NCBI RefSeq assembly: GCF_014269185.2
Contig: NZ_JABWRZ020000001.1
Span: 273,001-337,000 of the forward strand
Length of the DNA stretch: 64,000 bases
Direction: 5' to 3'
Source: Pseudomonas oryzicola
GTDB lineage: Bacteria; Pseudomonadota; Gammaproteobacteria; Pseudomonadales; Pseudomonadaceae
Every line of letters begins with the position of its first letter. Within the stretch, counting starts at the first letter, position 1. Under the pieces are notes generated by a model. The model was not told the DNA's origin. It was given only the letters and a program-made list of their open reading frames with translations, and made no database searches. Positions 1 through 10,833 of this stretch are shown here, piece by piece. Position numbers and translations under genes: made by a program.

Positions 1-343
1 CGCCTTTTGGCAGCGCGGCAACGCCGATGGCGGCGCGGGCCGGGTACGGCTGCTCGAAGTAGCGGCCCATTACCTCGTTGACCTTGGCGAAGTGGCTCAG
101 GTCGGTGAGGAAGATGTTCAGCTTGACGATGTCCTTGAACGAACCGCCAGCGGCTTCAGCCACGGCCTTGAGGTTCTCGAAGACCTGCACGGTCTGGGCT
201 TCGAAGCCTTCGACCAGTTCCATGGTCTTCGGGTCCAGCGGGATCTGGCCCGACATGTACACGGTGTTGCCGGCCTTGATCGCCTGCGAGTAGGTGCCGA
301 TGGCGGCAGGGGCCTTGTCGCTGTTGATGACGGTCTTGCTCAT
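1..343 (-). CDS. ridA: RidA family reactive imine/enamine deaminase (C-terminus cut by window edge)
   Basis: RidA proteins hydrolyse reactive enamine/imine intermediates released by PLP enzymes such as threonine dehydratase; they act in the cytosol. About 114 residues are visible, starting [20 protein letters not shown], with the family landmarks GTYSQA and [11 protein letters not shown] and the conserved active-site arginine in PYPARAAIG. The family is about 126 residues long, so roughly 12 residues lie beyond base 1. The ATG is preceded by an AAGGAG ribosome-binding site. It lies 23 bases downstream of spoT on the same strand, so it is probably the last gene of an rpoZ-spoT-ridA transcript, an arrangement common in gammaproteobacteria. 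Confidence 0.93.
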   Translation of the reverse strand, partial: MSKTVINSDKAPAAIGTYSQAIKAGNTVYMSGQIPLDPKTMELVEGFEAQTVQVFENLKAVAEAAGGSFKDIVKLNIFLTDLSHFAKVNEVMGRYFEQPYPARAAIGVAALPKG

Positions 344-366
344 GATGACTCCTTGCGGTTGGCGGA

Positions 367-2475
367 CTACGTACGCATACGGGTTATGCGGACCACACCG
401 GTCAGGGTACGCAGCTTCTTGATCACACGCGCCAGGTGCACACGGTCGTGCACGCTGACCACCAGTTGGACCACGCTGATACGGCCGTCGCGTTCGTCCA
501 TGCTGATCTTCTCGATGTTGCCGTCGGCGGCGTTGACGCTGCTGGCCAGCAGCGCGATCAGGCCGCGCTGGTGCTCCAGTTCGACACGCAGTTCGACGTT
601 GAACTCACCGGTGATGTCCTTGGCCCAGGAAAGCTGTACGCATTTCTCCGGATTGTGGCGGATTTCACTGATGTTGCGGCAGTTCTCCAGGTGCACGACC
701 ATGCCCTTGCCAGCTGACAGGTGGCCGACGATCGGGTCGCCCGGGATCGGCGTGCAGCACTTGGCGTAGCTCAGCACCAGGCCTTCGGTACCGCGGATCG
801 CCAGCGGGCCTTCCGGCGCCGGCAGTTGTTCGCCTTCGGCCGACAGCAGGCGGCGCGCAACCACGTAGGCCATGCGGTTACCCAGGCCGATATCTTCGAG
901 CAGGTCTTCGATCAGCTCCAGGCGGTACTCGGCGAGAATCGCCTGGATGTGCTCCTGAGGGATGCTTTCCAGGCTGCTGTCGAAGCCGGTAAGCACCTTG
1001 TTCAGCAGGCGTTCGCCCAGGCTGATGGACTCGGAGCGGCGCTGCTGCTTGAGTGCGTGACGGATGTGCGTGCGCGCTTTGCCGGTAACCACGAAGTTGA
1101 GCCAGGCCGGGTTCGGCCGTGCACCCGGGGCGCTGACGATTTCCACCGTCGAGCCGCTTTGCAGCGGCTCGGACAACGGTGCCAGGCGGCGGTTGATGCG
1201 GCAGGCGATGCAGCTGTTGCCGACGTCGGTGTGCACCGCGTAGGCGAAGTCGACGGCCGTGGAGCCTTTGGGCAGCTCCATGATGCGGCCCTTGGGTGTG
1301 AACACGTAGACCTCGTCCGGGAACAGGTCGATCTTCACGCTCTCGATGAACTCCAGCGAGTTGCCGGCACGTTGCTGCAGTTCGAGGACTCCCTTGACCC
1401 ACTGGCGAGCACGAGCGTGGCTGCCCTTAGGCTGCTCATCGTCGTTGGACTTGTACAACCAGTGTGCGGCGATACCGTTGTTGGCCATCTCTTCCATTTC
1501 GCGGGTGCGGATCTGGATTTCGATGGGTACGCCATGCATGCCGAACAGCGTAGTGTGCAACGACTGGTAGCCGTTGGCCTTGGGGATCGCGATGTAATCC
1601 TTGAAGCGACCGGGCAGCGGCTTGTACAGGTTGTGCACGGCGCCGAGTACGCGGTAACAGGTATCGACCTTGTCGACGACGATGCGGAAGGCATACACAT
1701 CCATGATCTCGTTGAAGGCGCGACGCTTGCCGCGCATCTTCTTGTAGATGCCATAGAGGTGTTTCTGCCGGCCACTGACCTCGCCTTCGATGCCGTCGGC
1801 GGCCAGGCAATTGGCCAGCGAGTGCTCGATCTTGGCGACGATTTCCTTACGGTTGCCGCGTGCGCTTTTCACCGCCCGGTGAATCAGCGACGAGCGCATC
1901 GGGTGCATGGCCTTGAAGCCCAGGTCCTCGAACTCCACGCGCACGGTGTGCATGCCCAGGCGGTTGGCGATGGGGGCGTAGATTTCGAGGGTTTCCTTGG
2001 CAATGCGCCGGCGCTTTTCGCCGGACAGCACTTCCAGGGTGCGCATGTTGTGCAGGCGGTCGGCCAGCTTGACCAGGATCACGCGGATATCGCGCGCCAT
2101 GGCCATGGCCATCTTCTGGAAGTTCTCGGCTTGCGCCTCGGCCTTGGTCTCGAAGTTCATCTGGGTCAGCTTGCTGACGCCATCGACCAGTTCGGCCACG
2201 GTCTCGCCAAACTGCTGGCTGAGGGCTTCCTTGGCGATGCCGGTGTCTTCGATCACATCGTGCAGCATGGCAGCCATCAGGCTCTGATGGTCCATGTGCA
2301 TGTCGGCGAGGATGCTGGCCACGGCCAGCGGATGGGTCACGTAGGGCTCGCCGCTGCGGCGACGCTGCCCGTCGTGTGCCTGTTCGGCATAGAAATAGGC
2401 ACGCCGGACCAGGTTGACCTGTTCGGGGCCAAGGTAGGTCGACAGCCGTTCGGCCAAAGCTTCTATACCCGGCAT
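367..2475 (-). CDS. spoT: bifunctional (p)ppGpp synthetase/hydrolase SpoT
   Basis: This cytosolic enzyme degrades, and weakly makes, the stringent-response alarmone (p)ppGpp. The 702-residue product has the full SpoT order: an N-terminal HD hydrolase domain (residues about 20-200; [10 protein letters not shown] and MLHDVIEDT), a synthetase domain (about 240-350; [20 protein letters not shown]), a TGS domain near 385-450 ([18 protein letters not shown]) and a C-terminal ACT domain (about 625-702). The length matches SpoT (about 700) rather than RelA, and the intact hydrolase HD motif also points to SpoT. The start ATG follows an excellent AGGAGGTGA ribosome-binding site. It lies 59 bases after rpoZ on the same strand. 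Confidence 0.97.
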   Translation of the reverse strand: MPGIEALAERLSTYLGPEQVNLVRRAYFYAEQAHDGQRRRSGEPYVTHPLAVASILADMHMDHQSLMAAMLHDVIEDTGIAKEALSQQFGETVAELVDGVSKLTQMNFETKAEAQAENFQKMAMAMARDIRVILVKLADRLHNMRTLEVLSGEKRRRIAKETLEIYAPIANRLGMHTVRVEFEDLGFKAMHPMRSSLIHRAVKSARGNRKEIVAKIEHSLANCLAADGIEGEVSGRQKHLYGIYKKMRGKRRAFNEIMDVYAFRIVVDKVDTCYRVLGAVHNLYKPLPGRFKDYIAIPKANGYQSLHTTLFGMHGVPIEIQIRTREMEEMANNGIAAHWLYKSNDDEQPKGSHARARQWVKGVLELQQRAGNSLEFIESVKIDLFPDEVYVFTPKGRIMELPKGSTAVDFAYAVHTDVGNSCIACRINRRLAPLSEPLQSGSTVEIVSAPGARPNPAWLNFVVTGKARTHIRHALKQQRRSESISLGERLLNKVLTGFDSSLESIPQEHIQAILAEYRLELIEDLLEDIGLGNRMAYVVARRLLSAEGEQLPAPEGPLAIRGTEGLVLSYAKCCTPIPGDPIVGHLSAGKGMVVHLENCRNISEIRHNPEKCVQLSWAKDITGEFNVELRVELEHQRGLIALLASSVNAADGNIEKISMDERDGRISVVQLVVSVHDRVHLARVIKKLRTLTGVVRITRMRT

Positions 2476-2534
2476 GGGTTCACCTCCTGCCGAGGAAGAG
2501 GGCCTTGCGCCGTGCGACGTCGACCAGGCATCAA

Positions 2535-2798
2535 TCAGACAGCCTCGTTGTTCTCGTCCTCGAACGCGGCGAACACCGGATCCTCGGTGACGATCTCTTC
2601 AGCGGCGATGAATTCGTTGGTGACGATGCCTTCGGCGATTTCACGCAGGGCAACAACGGTCGGCTTGTCGTTTTCCCACGCGACGCGTGGCTCTTTGCCG
2701 CCGGTCGCCAGCTGGCGAGCGCGCTTGGTCGAGAGCATGACCAGCTCAAAGCGGTTATCCACGTGTTCCAGGCAGTCTTCAACAGTTACGCGGGCCAT
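2535..2798 (-). CDS. rpoZ: RNA polymerase omega subunit
   Basis: Omega binds the beta-prime subunit, helps assemble RNA polymerase and contributes to ppGpp sensing. The product is 87 residues, starting [20 protein letters not shown], with the characteristic [15 protein letters not shown] segment and an acidic C-terminus. I chose the ATG at 2798 rather than an in-frame leucine-rich extension because every omega begins MARVTVEDC. It heads the rpoZ-spoT pair. In many Pseudomonas relatives gmk lies directly upstream; here gmk is about 5 kb away, separated by a polyamine-type module. Confidence 0.97.
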   Translation of the reverse strand: MARVTVEDCLEHVDNRFELVMLSTKRARQLATGGKEPRVAWENDKPTVVALREIAEGIVTNEFIAAEEIVTEDPVFAAFEDENNEAV

Positions 2799-2922
2799 GG
2801 TCTTCCTCAGTAGCAAATGCGGTGGGCGTGCAGCCCGATAGTGGGCAGGCGGACTCGATAGTTTAAAAAATCACCAGCCAATAGGGAAGCGCTGTTTTGC
2901 CGCGTGGTCATCGCCACCCCCT

Positions 2923-2946
2923 TGTGGGAGCGGCTTCAGCCGCGAA
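2923..2946. repeat. single REP element
   Basis: A single copy of the P. putida type REP sequence (TGTGGGAGCGG, CTTCA loop, CCGCGAA) lies in the 192-base gap between rpoZ and the convergent end of the LysR gene. It can form a short GC-rich hairpin. Confidence 0.8.
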
Positions 2947-2990
2947 AGGGCCAGGACAGATACCCTCGATGCATGAACCTGACGATACCC

Positions 2991-3863
2991 TCAGAGCATC
3001 GCGTCACGCAACCGCGGGGTCAGTTCCTCGAACAGGGTCTGCACCGAGCGCAACGCCCGGCAGTCCGGCCGGGTCAGCAGCCACAGCTGGGTATCGCAGC
3101 CGGGCAGCGGCCCGCTCAACGCATCCACCCCGGGCAGTGCATGCACCATGTAATCCGGCAGCGCCGCCACGCCCAGCCCGGCCGTGACCAATTGGGCGAT
3201 GGTCGACATGCCGCTGCACTGGTAGCGCGGGTTCAACCCCGGATGCTGCTGGTTGCGCCAGACCACAGTGGGGTGGTCCTGCATCGAGTCGTCCGGGGCG
3301 ATCCACGGCACGCTGGCTGGCGATTCGATCAGGCGCTCGCGCCACTGCGGCTGGCCGCAGACCACATACGAGGTAGACCCCAGGTTGCGCCCGACCAGGT
3401 GCTCCGGCGGCGTGTTGGTCAGGCGCAGGGCGATGTCGGCATCGCGCCGGCTGAGGTTGGCGAAGGTGTTGGACGTGCCCATTTCCAGCGACAGGGCCGG
3501 GTAGTTGGGCATGAACTCGGCCAGCGCCGGCAGCAGCAGGCTGTGCATCACCGCTTCGGTGCAGGTCAGCCGTACCGTACCACTCACCACCTGTTCGCCA
3601 CTGGTCATGGCAATGCGCGCCGCCTCCAGCGCCTGCTCGGCGCGCTCGGCCTGTTCGGCCAGTGCCTGGGCAGTGTCGGTCGGCAGGTAGCCCTTGCGGC
3701 TCTTGACGAACAAGGCCGTGCCCAGCGCCGACTCCAGCCGGCGGATCGAGCGGAACACGGTCGAGACATCGACCTTGAGCAGCTCGGCAGCCTTGGCCAG
3801 GGAACGGCCTCGTTCCAACGCCAGGACCAGGGAGAGGTCGGCATGGGTAATCTGATATTGCAT
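2991..3863 (-). CDS. LysR-family transcriptional regulator
   Basis: The 290-residue product starts MQYQITHADLSLVLALERGR. The N-terminal winged helix-turn-helix (residues about 5-65) contains SLAKAAELLKVDVSTVFRSI, and a periplasmic-binding-protein-like effector domain follows (about 90-290). An in-frame ATG farther upstream (3914) exists, but the helix-turn-helix spacing fits the 3863 start. The gene is divergent from the glutamine-synthetase-like gene at 4070, with about 206 bases between them, so it probably controls that gene and the two that follow. LysR regulators usually bind the shared promoter and respond to a pathway metabolite; the effector here is unknown. Confidence 0.88.
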   Translation of the reverse strand: MQYQITHADLSLVLALERGRSLAKAAELLKVDVSTVFRSIRRLESALGTALFVKSRKGYLPTDTAQALAEQAERAEQALEAARIAMTSGEQVVSGTVRLTCTEAVMHSLLLPALAEFMPNYPALSLEMGTSNTFANLSRRDADIALRLTNTPPEHLVGRNLGSTSYVVCGQPQWRERLIESPASVPWIAPDDSMQDHPTVVWRNQQHPGLNPRYQCSGMSTIAQLVTAGLGVAALPDYMVHALPGVDALSGPLPGCDTQLWLLTRPDCRALRSVQTLFEELTPRLRDAML

Positions 3864-4069
3864 TGGTGCACGCTCTGCTTGCCGAATTGCCAATGTCTGT
3901 TGCGTTCTGGCCATTTTATAGTGAAACGGCCCCCGGGAATCAATGCGCCCGGTCGGGTAACCAATCCCCACGATGGGAAAGTGAAAAGAACAACAGCTGC
4001 AACCATCGTCGCCCGTGAGGCGCCAGCCGTATCCCCACATCGCCGCAGCAAATCATAGGATGTACAGCC

Positions 4070-5452
4070 ATGACGTCGGTAACCCCGTGCGCCAGTTCTT
4101 CCAGCGAGATGAGAGACTTCCTCCAGGCCCATCCGGACACGCAGTACGTCGACCTGCTGATTTCCGACATGAACGGCGTGGTACGTGGCAAGCGCATCGA
4201 GCGGGCCAGCCTGCACAAGGTGTACGAAAAGGGTATCAACCTGCCAGCGTCATTGTTCGCCCTGGACATCAACGGTTCTACCGTCGAAAGCACCGGGCTG
4301 GGCCTGGATATCGGCGATGCCGACCGCATCTGCTTCCCGATCGCGGGTACGCTGTCGGACGAGCCGTGGCAAAAGCGCCCGACCGCCCAACTGCTGATGA
4401 CCATGCATGAACTGGATGGCCAGCCGTTCTTCGCCGACCCGCGTGAGGTGCTGCGCCAGGTGGTGAGCCGGTTCGACGACCTGGGCCTGGATATCTGTGC
4501 CGCGTTCGAGCTGGAGTTCTACCTGATCGACCAGGACAACCTCAACGGTCGCCCGCAGCCGCCGCGCTCGCCCATTTCGGGCAAGCGTCCGCAATCGACC
4601 CAGGTGTACCTGATCGACGACCTCGACGAATACGCCGACTGCCTGCAGGACATGCTCGAAGCGGCCAAGGAACAAGGCCTGCCCGCCGACGCCATCGTCA
4701 AGGAAAGTGCCCCGGCGCAGTTCGAAGTCAACCTGCACCATGTGGCTGATCCGCTGAAGGCCTGCGACTACGCGATCCTGCTCAAGCGCCTGATCAAGAA
4801 CGTGGCCTATGACCACGAAATGGACACCACCTTCATGGCCAAGCCCTACCCGGGCCAGGCCGGCAATGGCCTGCACGTGCACATATCGTTGCTGGACAAG
4901 AAAACCGGCAAGAACATCTTTGCCAGCGATGACCCGCTGCAAAGCGACGCATTGCGCCATGCCATCGGCGGCGTGCTGGAAACCATGCCGGCATCGATGG
5001 CCTTCCTCTGCCCGAACATCAATTCCTATCGCCGTTTCGGCGCGCAGTTCTACGTGCCCAATGCGCCAAGCTGGGGCCTGGACAACCGCACCGTGGCCGT
5101 GCGCGTGCCTACCGACAGCAGCGACAATGTTCGCCTGGAGCACCGCGTGGCCGGTGCCGACGCCAACCCCTACCTGATGCTTGCGGCAATCCTCGCTGGT
5201 ATGCACCACGGCCTGACCAACCAGGTCGAGCCGGGAGCGCCGATCGAAGGCAACTCCTACGAACAGCTGGAGCAGAGCCTGCCGAACAACCTGCGCGATG
5301 CCCTGCGCGCGCTGGATGACAGCGAAGTGCTCAACCAATACATCAGCCCGGACTACATCGATATCTTCGTGGCCTGCAAGGAAAGCGAACTGGCCGAATT
5401 CGAAGTGTCGATCTCCGACCTCGAATACAACTGGTACCTGCACACGGTGTAA
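4070..5452 (+). CDS. glutamine-synthetase-like gamma-glutamylpolyamine/amine ligase (PuuA/PauA/SpuI family)
   Basis: The product belongs to the glutamine synthetase superfamily (460 residues, close to the usual 450-470). Visible family motifs are the beta-grasp LLISDMNGVVRGK (residues about 25-37), the metal-binding CAAFELEFYLIDQ, NGLHVHIS, RRFGAQFY and the arginine/glutamate signature EHRVAGADANPYL. Members of this branch join glutamate to the amino group of putrescine or another polyamine using ATP, the first step of the gamma-glutamyl polyamine route. It is followed after 4 bases by a class I amidotransferase of the PuuD type, then a permease, which supports that assignment over ammonia assimilation. 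The exact amine is not determined by sequence. An in-frame ATG at 4109 is an alternative start. Confidence 0.9.
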   Translation: MTSVTPCASSSSEMRDFLQAHPDTQYVDLLISDMNGVVRGKRIERASLHKVYEKGINLPASLFALDINGSTVESTGLGLDIGDADRICFPIAGTLSDEPWQKRPTAQLLMTMHELDGQPFFADPREVLRQVVSRFDDLGLDICAAFELEFYLIDQDNLNGRPQPPRSPISGKRPQSTQVYLIDDLDEYADCLQDMLEAAKEQGLPADAIVKESAPAQFEVNLHHVADPLKACDYAILLKRLIKNVAYDHEMDTTFMAKPYPGQAGNGLHVHISLLDKKTGKNIFASDDPLQSDALRHAIGGVLETMPASMAFLCPNINSYRRFGAQFYVPNAPSWGLDNRTVAVRVPTDSSDNVRLEHRVAGADANPYLMLAAILAGMHHGLTNQVEPGAPIEGNSYEQLEQSLPNNLRDALRALDDSEVLNQYISPDYIDIFVACKESELAEFEVSISDLEYNWYLHTV

Positions 5453-5456
5453 GCCC

Positions 5457-6230
5457 ATGAGCGCAAATGCGGTCCCCTTGATCGGTGTCAGCGCCTGCCG
5501 CCAGCAGGTGGGCAAGAACCCGTCGCACACGGTAGGCGACAAGTATGTCGAGGCGGCCGGCTTTGCTGGCTTGCCGCTGATCTTGCCAGCCCGTGACGGT
5601 GGCAGTGACACGCAGGCGTTGCTGGCCCGTCTGGACGGCATTGTTTTTACCGGCTCGCCTTCAAATATCGAACCGCATCATTACAATGGCGCCCCCAGCG
5701 CGGCTGGCACCCGGCACGATCTGGCGCGCGATCGCCTGACCCTGCCACTGCTGCAGGCCGCCATCGCTGCCGGGGTGCCGGTGTTCTGCATCTGCCGCGG
5801 TTATCAGGAGTTGAACGTGGCCTTGGGTGGCAGCTTGCACCAACGCGTGCAGGAGCTGCCCGGTTATCTGGACCACCGCGAACCCGAGGACGCCCCCCTG
5901 GAAGTGCAATACGGCCCTCGTCACCCGGTCGGCATCGAGCCTGGCGGGTTGTTCGAGCGCCTGGGCCTGGCTGCGCGGTTCGAGGTCAACTCGCTGCACA
6001 GCCAGGGCATCGACCGCCTGGCCCCCGGCCTGCGGGTCGAGGCACGGGCCCCTGATGGCCTGATCGAAGCGGTATCCATGCCTGCGGCGCCGGGCTTCGT
6101 ACTTGGCGTGCAGTGGCATCCGGAATGGCGATTTACCGAAAACCCGGTCTCGCTGCGCCTGTTCCAGGCGTTTCGCGAGGCTTGTATTGCCTACGCAGCA
6201 CGGGAGGGCGCACGGCAGAAGGCATTCTGA
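5457..6230 (+). CDS. class I glutamine amidotransferase, PuuD-like gamma-glutamyl-GABA hydrolase
   Basis: The 257-residue protein begins MSANAVPLIGVSACRQQ. It has the PuuD/peptidase C26 layout: nucleophile Cys near residue 113 in FCICRGYQELN and the His/Glu pair in LGVQWHPEW near the C-terminus. PuuD cleaves the gamma-glutamyl bond of gamma-glutamyl-GABA, releasing glutamate and GABA, so it undoes the ligation made by the preceding gene. The ATG lies 4 bases after the stop of that gene, which implies translational coupling. A longer upstream reading frame overlaps the ligase gene and is not needed. Confidence 0.9.
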   Translation: MSANAVPLIGVSACRQQVGKNPSHTVGDKYVEAAGFAGLPLILPARDGGSDTQALLARLDGIVFTGSPSNIEPHHYNGAPSAAGTRHDLARDRLTLPLLQAAIAAGVPVFCICRGYQELNVALGGSLHQRVQELPGYLDHREPEDAPLEVQYGPRHPVGIEPGGLFERLGLAARFEVNSLHSQGIDRLAPGLRVEARAPDGLIEAVSMPAAPGFVLGVQWHPEWRFTENPVSLRLFQAFREACIAYAAREGARQKAF

Positions 6231-6343
6231 CGTCACCCAAAGGTCTCGGATGACTGATTCCCCGGCAGCAGCTTTCAATGAGTGAAAGCGGGCCTTGTAC
6301 GCAAGGCCAGTGAAAACAATTCCAAAATCTACGGCAAATACTC

Positions 6344-7885
6344 ATGAGCGATTACACAGAAGCCGGCCGGCCACCCGACGTGGCGGCCGACGCGGGCAAT
6401 ACCCAGCGCAGCAAGGGCCTGGCCAAAGGCCGGCTGGGCTTGCTGGCCAGCGTGGTGCTGGGCATTTCCACCATCGCCCCGGTCTATACCCTGACCGGCG
6501 CACTAGGCCCGACCGTGCGCGAAGTGGGCGCCCACCTGCCAGCGGTGTTCATCGTCGGCTTCCTGCCAATGCTGCTGGTCGCCCTCGGTTACCGCGAGCT
6601 GAATTCGGCCGAGCCGGACAGCGGCACGTCGTTCACCTGGTCGGCGCGGGCCTTCGGCCCGATGATTGGCTGGATCGGCGGTTGGGGGCTGGTAGTCGCC
6701 ACTACCATCGTGCTGTCGAACCTGGCAGGCGTGGCCGTCGACTTCTTCTACCTGTTCCTCGGCCAGATCACCGGCCACCACGAGCTGGCGGCGCTGGCCG
6801 ACAACCTGTTGATCAACGTGGTGACCTGCTGTGTGTTCATCGCCCTGGCGGTATGGATCTGCTGCCGTGGCATCGCCACCACCATGACCGTGCAGTACGG
6901 CTTGGTGGCGCTGCAGTTGGTGGTGCTGATCGGTTTTGCCTTTGCCGCCTTCGACGGTACCACCGCGCCGCCGCCGCTGGAGTTCGATTTCGCCTGGTTC
7001 AACCCGTTCGGTGTCGAGTCGTTCTCGGCCTTTGCCGCCGGGCTGTCGCTGTCGATCTTCATCTTTTGGGGATGGGACACCTGCCTGACTGTCAGTGAAG
7101 AGTCGATAGGCAGTGAAGAGGTGCCGGGCAAGGCGGCCACCTGGACCGTGATGTTGATTCTCGGCCTGTACCTGTTCACTGCAATCGCAACCCTGCAGTT
7201 TGCCGGGATCAGCGAGTCTGGCCTGGGCCTGAACAATCCGCGCATCCAGGAGAACGTGTTCGCTCACTTGGCCGGCCCGGTCATGGGGCCGTTGGCGATC
7301 CTGATGTCCATCGCCGTGCTGGCCAGTACGGCGGCTTCGCTGCAGTCGACCTTCGTCGCGCCGGCGCGCACGCTGTTGGCCATGGGCTACTACGGCGCGG
7401 TACCGCAAAAGTTCGCCAGCGTCTGCCCGCGCTCGCAAACCCCGCGCTACGCCACCATTTGCGCCGGCCTGGCTGCGGGCCTGTTCTACGTGACCATGCG
7501 TACCCTGAGCGAGAACGTGCTGGCGGATACCATTACCGCCCTGGGCATGATGATCTGCTTCTACTATTCGCTGACCGCATTCGCCTGCGTCTGGTATTTC
7601 CGCGACAGCCTGTTCGACAGCCTGCGTCACTTCGTCATGCGTGGCCTGTGCCCGCTGGTGGGTGGGGTGATTCTGTCGGTGATCTTCGTGCGTACTGCCA
7701 TCGACAGCGCTTCGCCAGACTTTGGCAGTGGCTCACATGTGGGCGGACTGGGGCTGGTGTTCGTGATTGCCGCGATCATTTCGGTGCTCGGCATCGGGTT
7801 GATGATGCTGTCGCGCATGCGCGCACCGGCGTATTTCCTCGGGGCTACCCTGCGTCAGCAGGCTACCCTGTCACTGCAGGAATAA
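6344..7885 (+). CDS. APC-superfamily amino acid/polyamine permease
   Basis: This inner-membrane transporter has 513 residues and about 12 hydrophobic segments; it starts MSDYTEAGRPPD. The first membrane segment contains the APC signature GLLASVVLGISTIAPVY. A WGWDTCLTVSEES stretch in the middle (about residues 240-255) corresponds to the conserved segment of amino-acid/polyamine permeases. It follows the ligase and hydrolase genes on the same strand (113-base gap), so it probably imports the amine substrate of that pathway. The precise substrate cannot be read from the sequence. Confidence 0.9.
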   Translation: MSDYTEAGRPPDVAADAGNTQRSKGLAKGRLGLLASVVLGISTIAPVYTLTGALGPTVREVGAHLPAVFIVGFLPMLLVALGYRELNSAEPDSGTSFTWSARAFGPMIGWIGGWGLVVATTIVLSNLAGVAVDFFYLFLGQITGHHELAALADNLLINVVTCCVFIALAVWICCRGIATTMTVQYGLVALQLVVLIGFAFAAFDGTTAPPPLEFDFAWFNPFGVESFSAFAAGLSLSIFIFWGWDTCLTVSEESIGSEEVPGKAATWTVMLILGLYLFTAIATLQFAGISESGLGLNNPRIQENVFAHLAGPVMGPLAILMSIAVLASTAASLQSTFVAPARTLLAMGYYGAVPQKFASVCPRSQTPRYATICAGLAAGLFYVTMRTLSENVLADTITALGMMICFYYSLTAFACVWYFRDSLFDSLRHFVMRGLCPLVGGVILSVIFVRTAIDSASPDFGSGSHVGGLGLVFVIAAIISVLGIGLMMLSRMRAPAYFLGATLRQQATLSLQE

Positions 7886-7891
7886 AGCAAA

Positions 7892-7908
7892 GGGCCGCGT
7901 TGCGGCCC
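7892..7908. terminator. GC-rich hairpin between convergent genes
   Basis: GGGCCGCGTTGCGGCCC forms a perfect 7-bp stem directly after the permease stop codon. A second, looser hairpin (GGGCTGCAACGCAGCCCC, about 7929-7946) follows before the gmk stop. Neither has a long T tract, so they are likely but not certain terminators for the permease and gmk transcripts. Confidence 0.55.
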
Positions 7909-7958
7909 AATCGCTGGCTTGTCGGCGATTGGGCTGCAACGCAGCCCCGTGCGGTCTG

Positions 7959-9456
<1,498 letters not shown>

Positions 9457-9641
9457 GGGGAGTACCTCGCGTAGATGAATGAACGGTGGGAGCCTCTCGG
9501 CTGCAAGGCGCAGGATTGTAGCGCAGTGGCGCCTTGGCGCCCAATCCACCCATGTTACCGAGGGCTGACAACGGCAGCAGGAAAAGGCGACGGGCAGCGC
9601 CGGGCGCGACAATAGGCATGTCCTCCCCGGGCCGTGGGCTC

Positions 9642-9647
9642 TATAAT
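9642..9647 (+). promoter_or_regulatory. likely -10 element of the rph promoter
   Basis: A perfect TATAAT lies 38 bases upstream of the rph ATG in the divergent yicC/rph region. No good -35 hexamer is visible at 16-18 bases spacing, so the promoter may need an activator or be weak. Confidence 0.5.
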
Positions 9648-9684
9648 GCTCGGCAGATTCAAAGTCCCAGTACAGGTATCCCAG

Positions 9685-10407
9685 ATGAAACGTCCAAGTG
9701 GTCGCGCCGCCGATCAGCTCCGCTCGATCCGCATCACCCGCAGCTACACCAAGCACGCCGAAGGGTCGGTACTGGTCGAGTTCGGTGACACCAAGGTCAT
9801 CTGCACGGTCAGTGTGGAAAACGGTGTGCCGCGCTTCCTCAAAGGGCAAGGCCAGGGCTGGCTGACCGCCGAGTACGGCATGTTGCCGCGTTCCACCGGC
9901 GAGCGTAACCAGCGCGAAGCCAGCCGTGGCAAACAGGGTGGCCGCACCCTGGAAATCCAGCGCCTGATCGGCCGTTCGCTGCGCGCTGCGCTGGACATGA
10001 GCAAACTCGGTGACATCACCCTGTACGTCGACTGCGACGTGATTCAGGCCGATGGCGGTACCCGCACCGCATCCATCACCGGTGCCATGGTCGCCCTGTG
10101 CGATGCCCTGGCGGTCATCAAGAAGCGCGGCGGCCTGAAAGCCGGCAACCCGCTCAAGCATATGATCGCCGCCGTATCGGTGGGCATGTACCAGAGCGAA
10201 GCCGTGCTCGACCTGGACTACCTGGAAGACTCCGCCGCCGAGACCGACCTGAACGTGGTGATGACCAGCGCTGGTGGTTTCATCGAAGTGCAGGGTACTG
10301 CCGAAGGCGCGCCGTTCCAGCCGGAAGACTTCAATGCCATGCTCGCCCTGGCACAGAAGGGCATGGCTGAAATCTTCGAACTGCAGCAGGCCGCACTGGC
10401 CGACTGA
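9685..10407 (+). CDS. rph: ribonuclease PH
   Basis: RNase PH is a phosphate-dependent 3'-to-5' exonuclease that trims tRNA precursors. The 240-residue product starts [13 protein letters not shown] and shows family motifs throughout: [21 protein letters not shown] (shortened to [14 protein letters not shown] here), [17 protein letters not shown] and [18 protein letters not shown]. The length equals the E. coli enzyme's intact form. The ATG at 9685 was preferred over upstream in-frame codons because MKRPSGR is the conserved start. Confidence 0.97.
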   Translation: MKRPSGRAADQLRSIRITRSYTKHAEGSVLVEFGDTKVICTVSVENGVPRFLKGQGQGWLTAEYGMLPRSTGERNQREASRGKQGGRTLEIQRLIGRSLRAALDMSKLGDITLYVDCDVIQADGGTRTASITGAMVALCDALAVIKKRGGLKAGNPLKHMIAAVSVGMYQSEAVLDLDYLEDSAAETDLNVVMTSAGGFIEVQGTAEGAPFQPEDFNAMLALAQKGMAEIFELQQAALAD

Positions 10408-10431
10408 ACCCAGCCAAGGAGGGTGCGGGGC

Positions 10432-10800
10432 ATGAGCGATTCCAACCTGTCGATCACCCCGCCCAATGCCGAGGTCCGGCAGTGGGCGATGTTCTGTCAC
10501 CTTTCTGCACTGCTGGGCCTGGTGGTTCCGCTCGGGCACTTGCTGGGCCCGCTGGTGCTGTGGCACCTCAAGCGCGAGCAAGACCCTTTCATCGATGCCC
10601 AGGGCAAGGAGGCGCTGAACTTTCAGATCAGCGTGACCATTGCCGGGTTCATCTGCTTCCTGCTGATGTTCGTGTTCATCGGGCTGATGCTGTTCGCCAT
10701 GCTGATGGTCGCGGTGCTGGTGCTGATCATCATTGCGGCGGTGCGGGCCAATGAAGGTAAGCCGTATCGTTACCCGATGATCTGGCGGCCGATCAAATAG
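10432..10800 (+). CDS. DUF4870 small membrane protein
   Basis: The protein has 122 residues, with a short soluble N-terminus (MSDSNLSITPPNAEVRQWAM) and three predicted membrane segments (about 25-45, 65-90 and 90-108). The EALNFQIS segment after the first helix and the ending PYRYPMIWRPIK are typical of DUF4870 (Tic20-like) proteins, whose function is unknown. The ATG at 10432 follows AAGGAGG; a GTG nine bases upstream is also in frame but too close to that site. It follows rph by 24 bases and is probably co-transcribed. Confidence 0.85.
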   Translation: MSDSNLSITPPNAEVRQWAMFCHLSALLGLVVPLGHLLGPLVLWHLKREQDPFIDAQGKEALNFQISVTIAGFICFLLMFVFIGLMLFAMLMVAVLVLIIIAAVRANEGKPYRYPMIWRPIK

Positions 10801-10802
10801 CA

Positions 10803-10827
10803 ATTGGGGCCGCAAAGCGGCCCCAAT
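10803..10827. terminator. bidirectional hairpin between DUF4870 gene and crc
   Basis: ATTGGGGCCGC, a 3-base loop and the exact reverse complement form a perfect 11-bp stem between two convergent genes. It could end both transcripts. Confidence 0.7.
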
Positions 10828-10833
10828 CTGCTT

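Noticed and set aside
721..2841. Long open frame antisense to spoT and rpoZ (about 700 codons)
   Set aside because: It mirrors the codon pattern of spoT on the other strand, as happens in GC-rich genes. It has low-complexity His/Ala/Gly-rich sequence and no recognisable domain.
4250..5641. Long open frame antisense to the glutamine-synthetase-like gene
   Set aside because: The plus-strand gene has all catalytic motifs; the antisense frame has none and is a GC-skew artefact.
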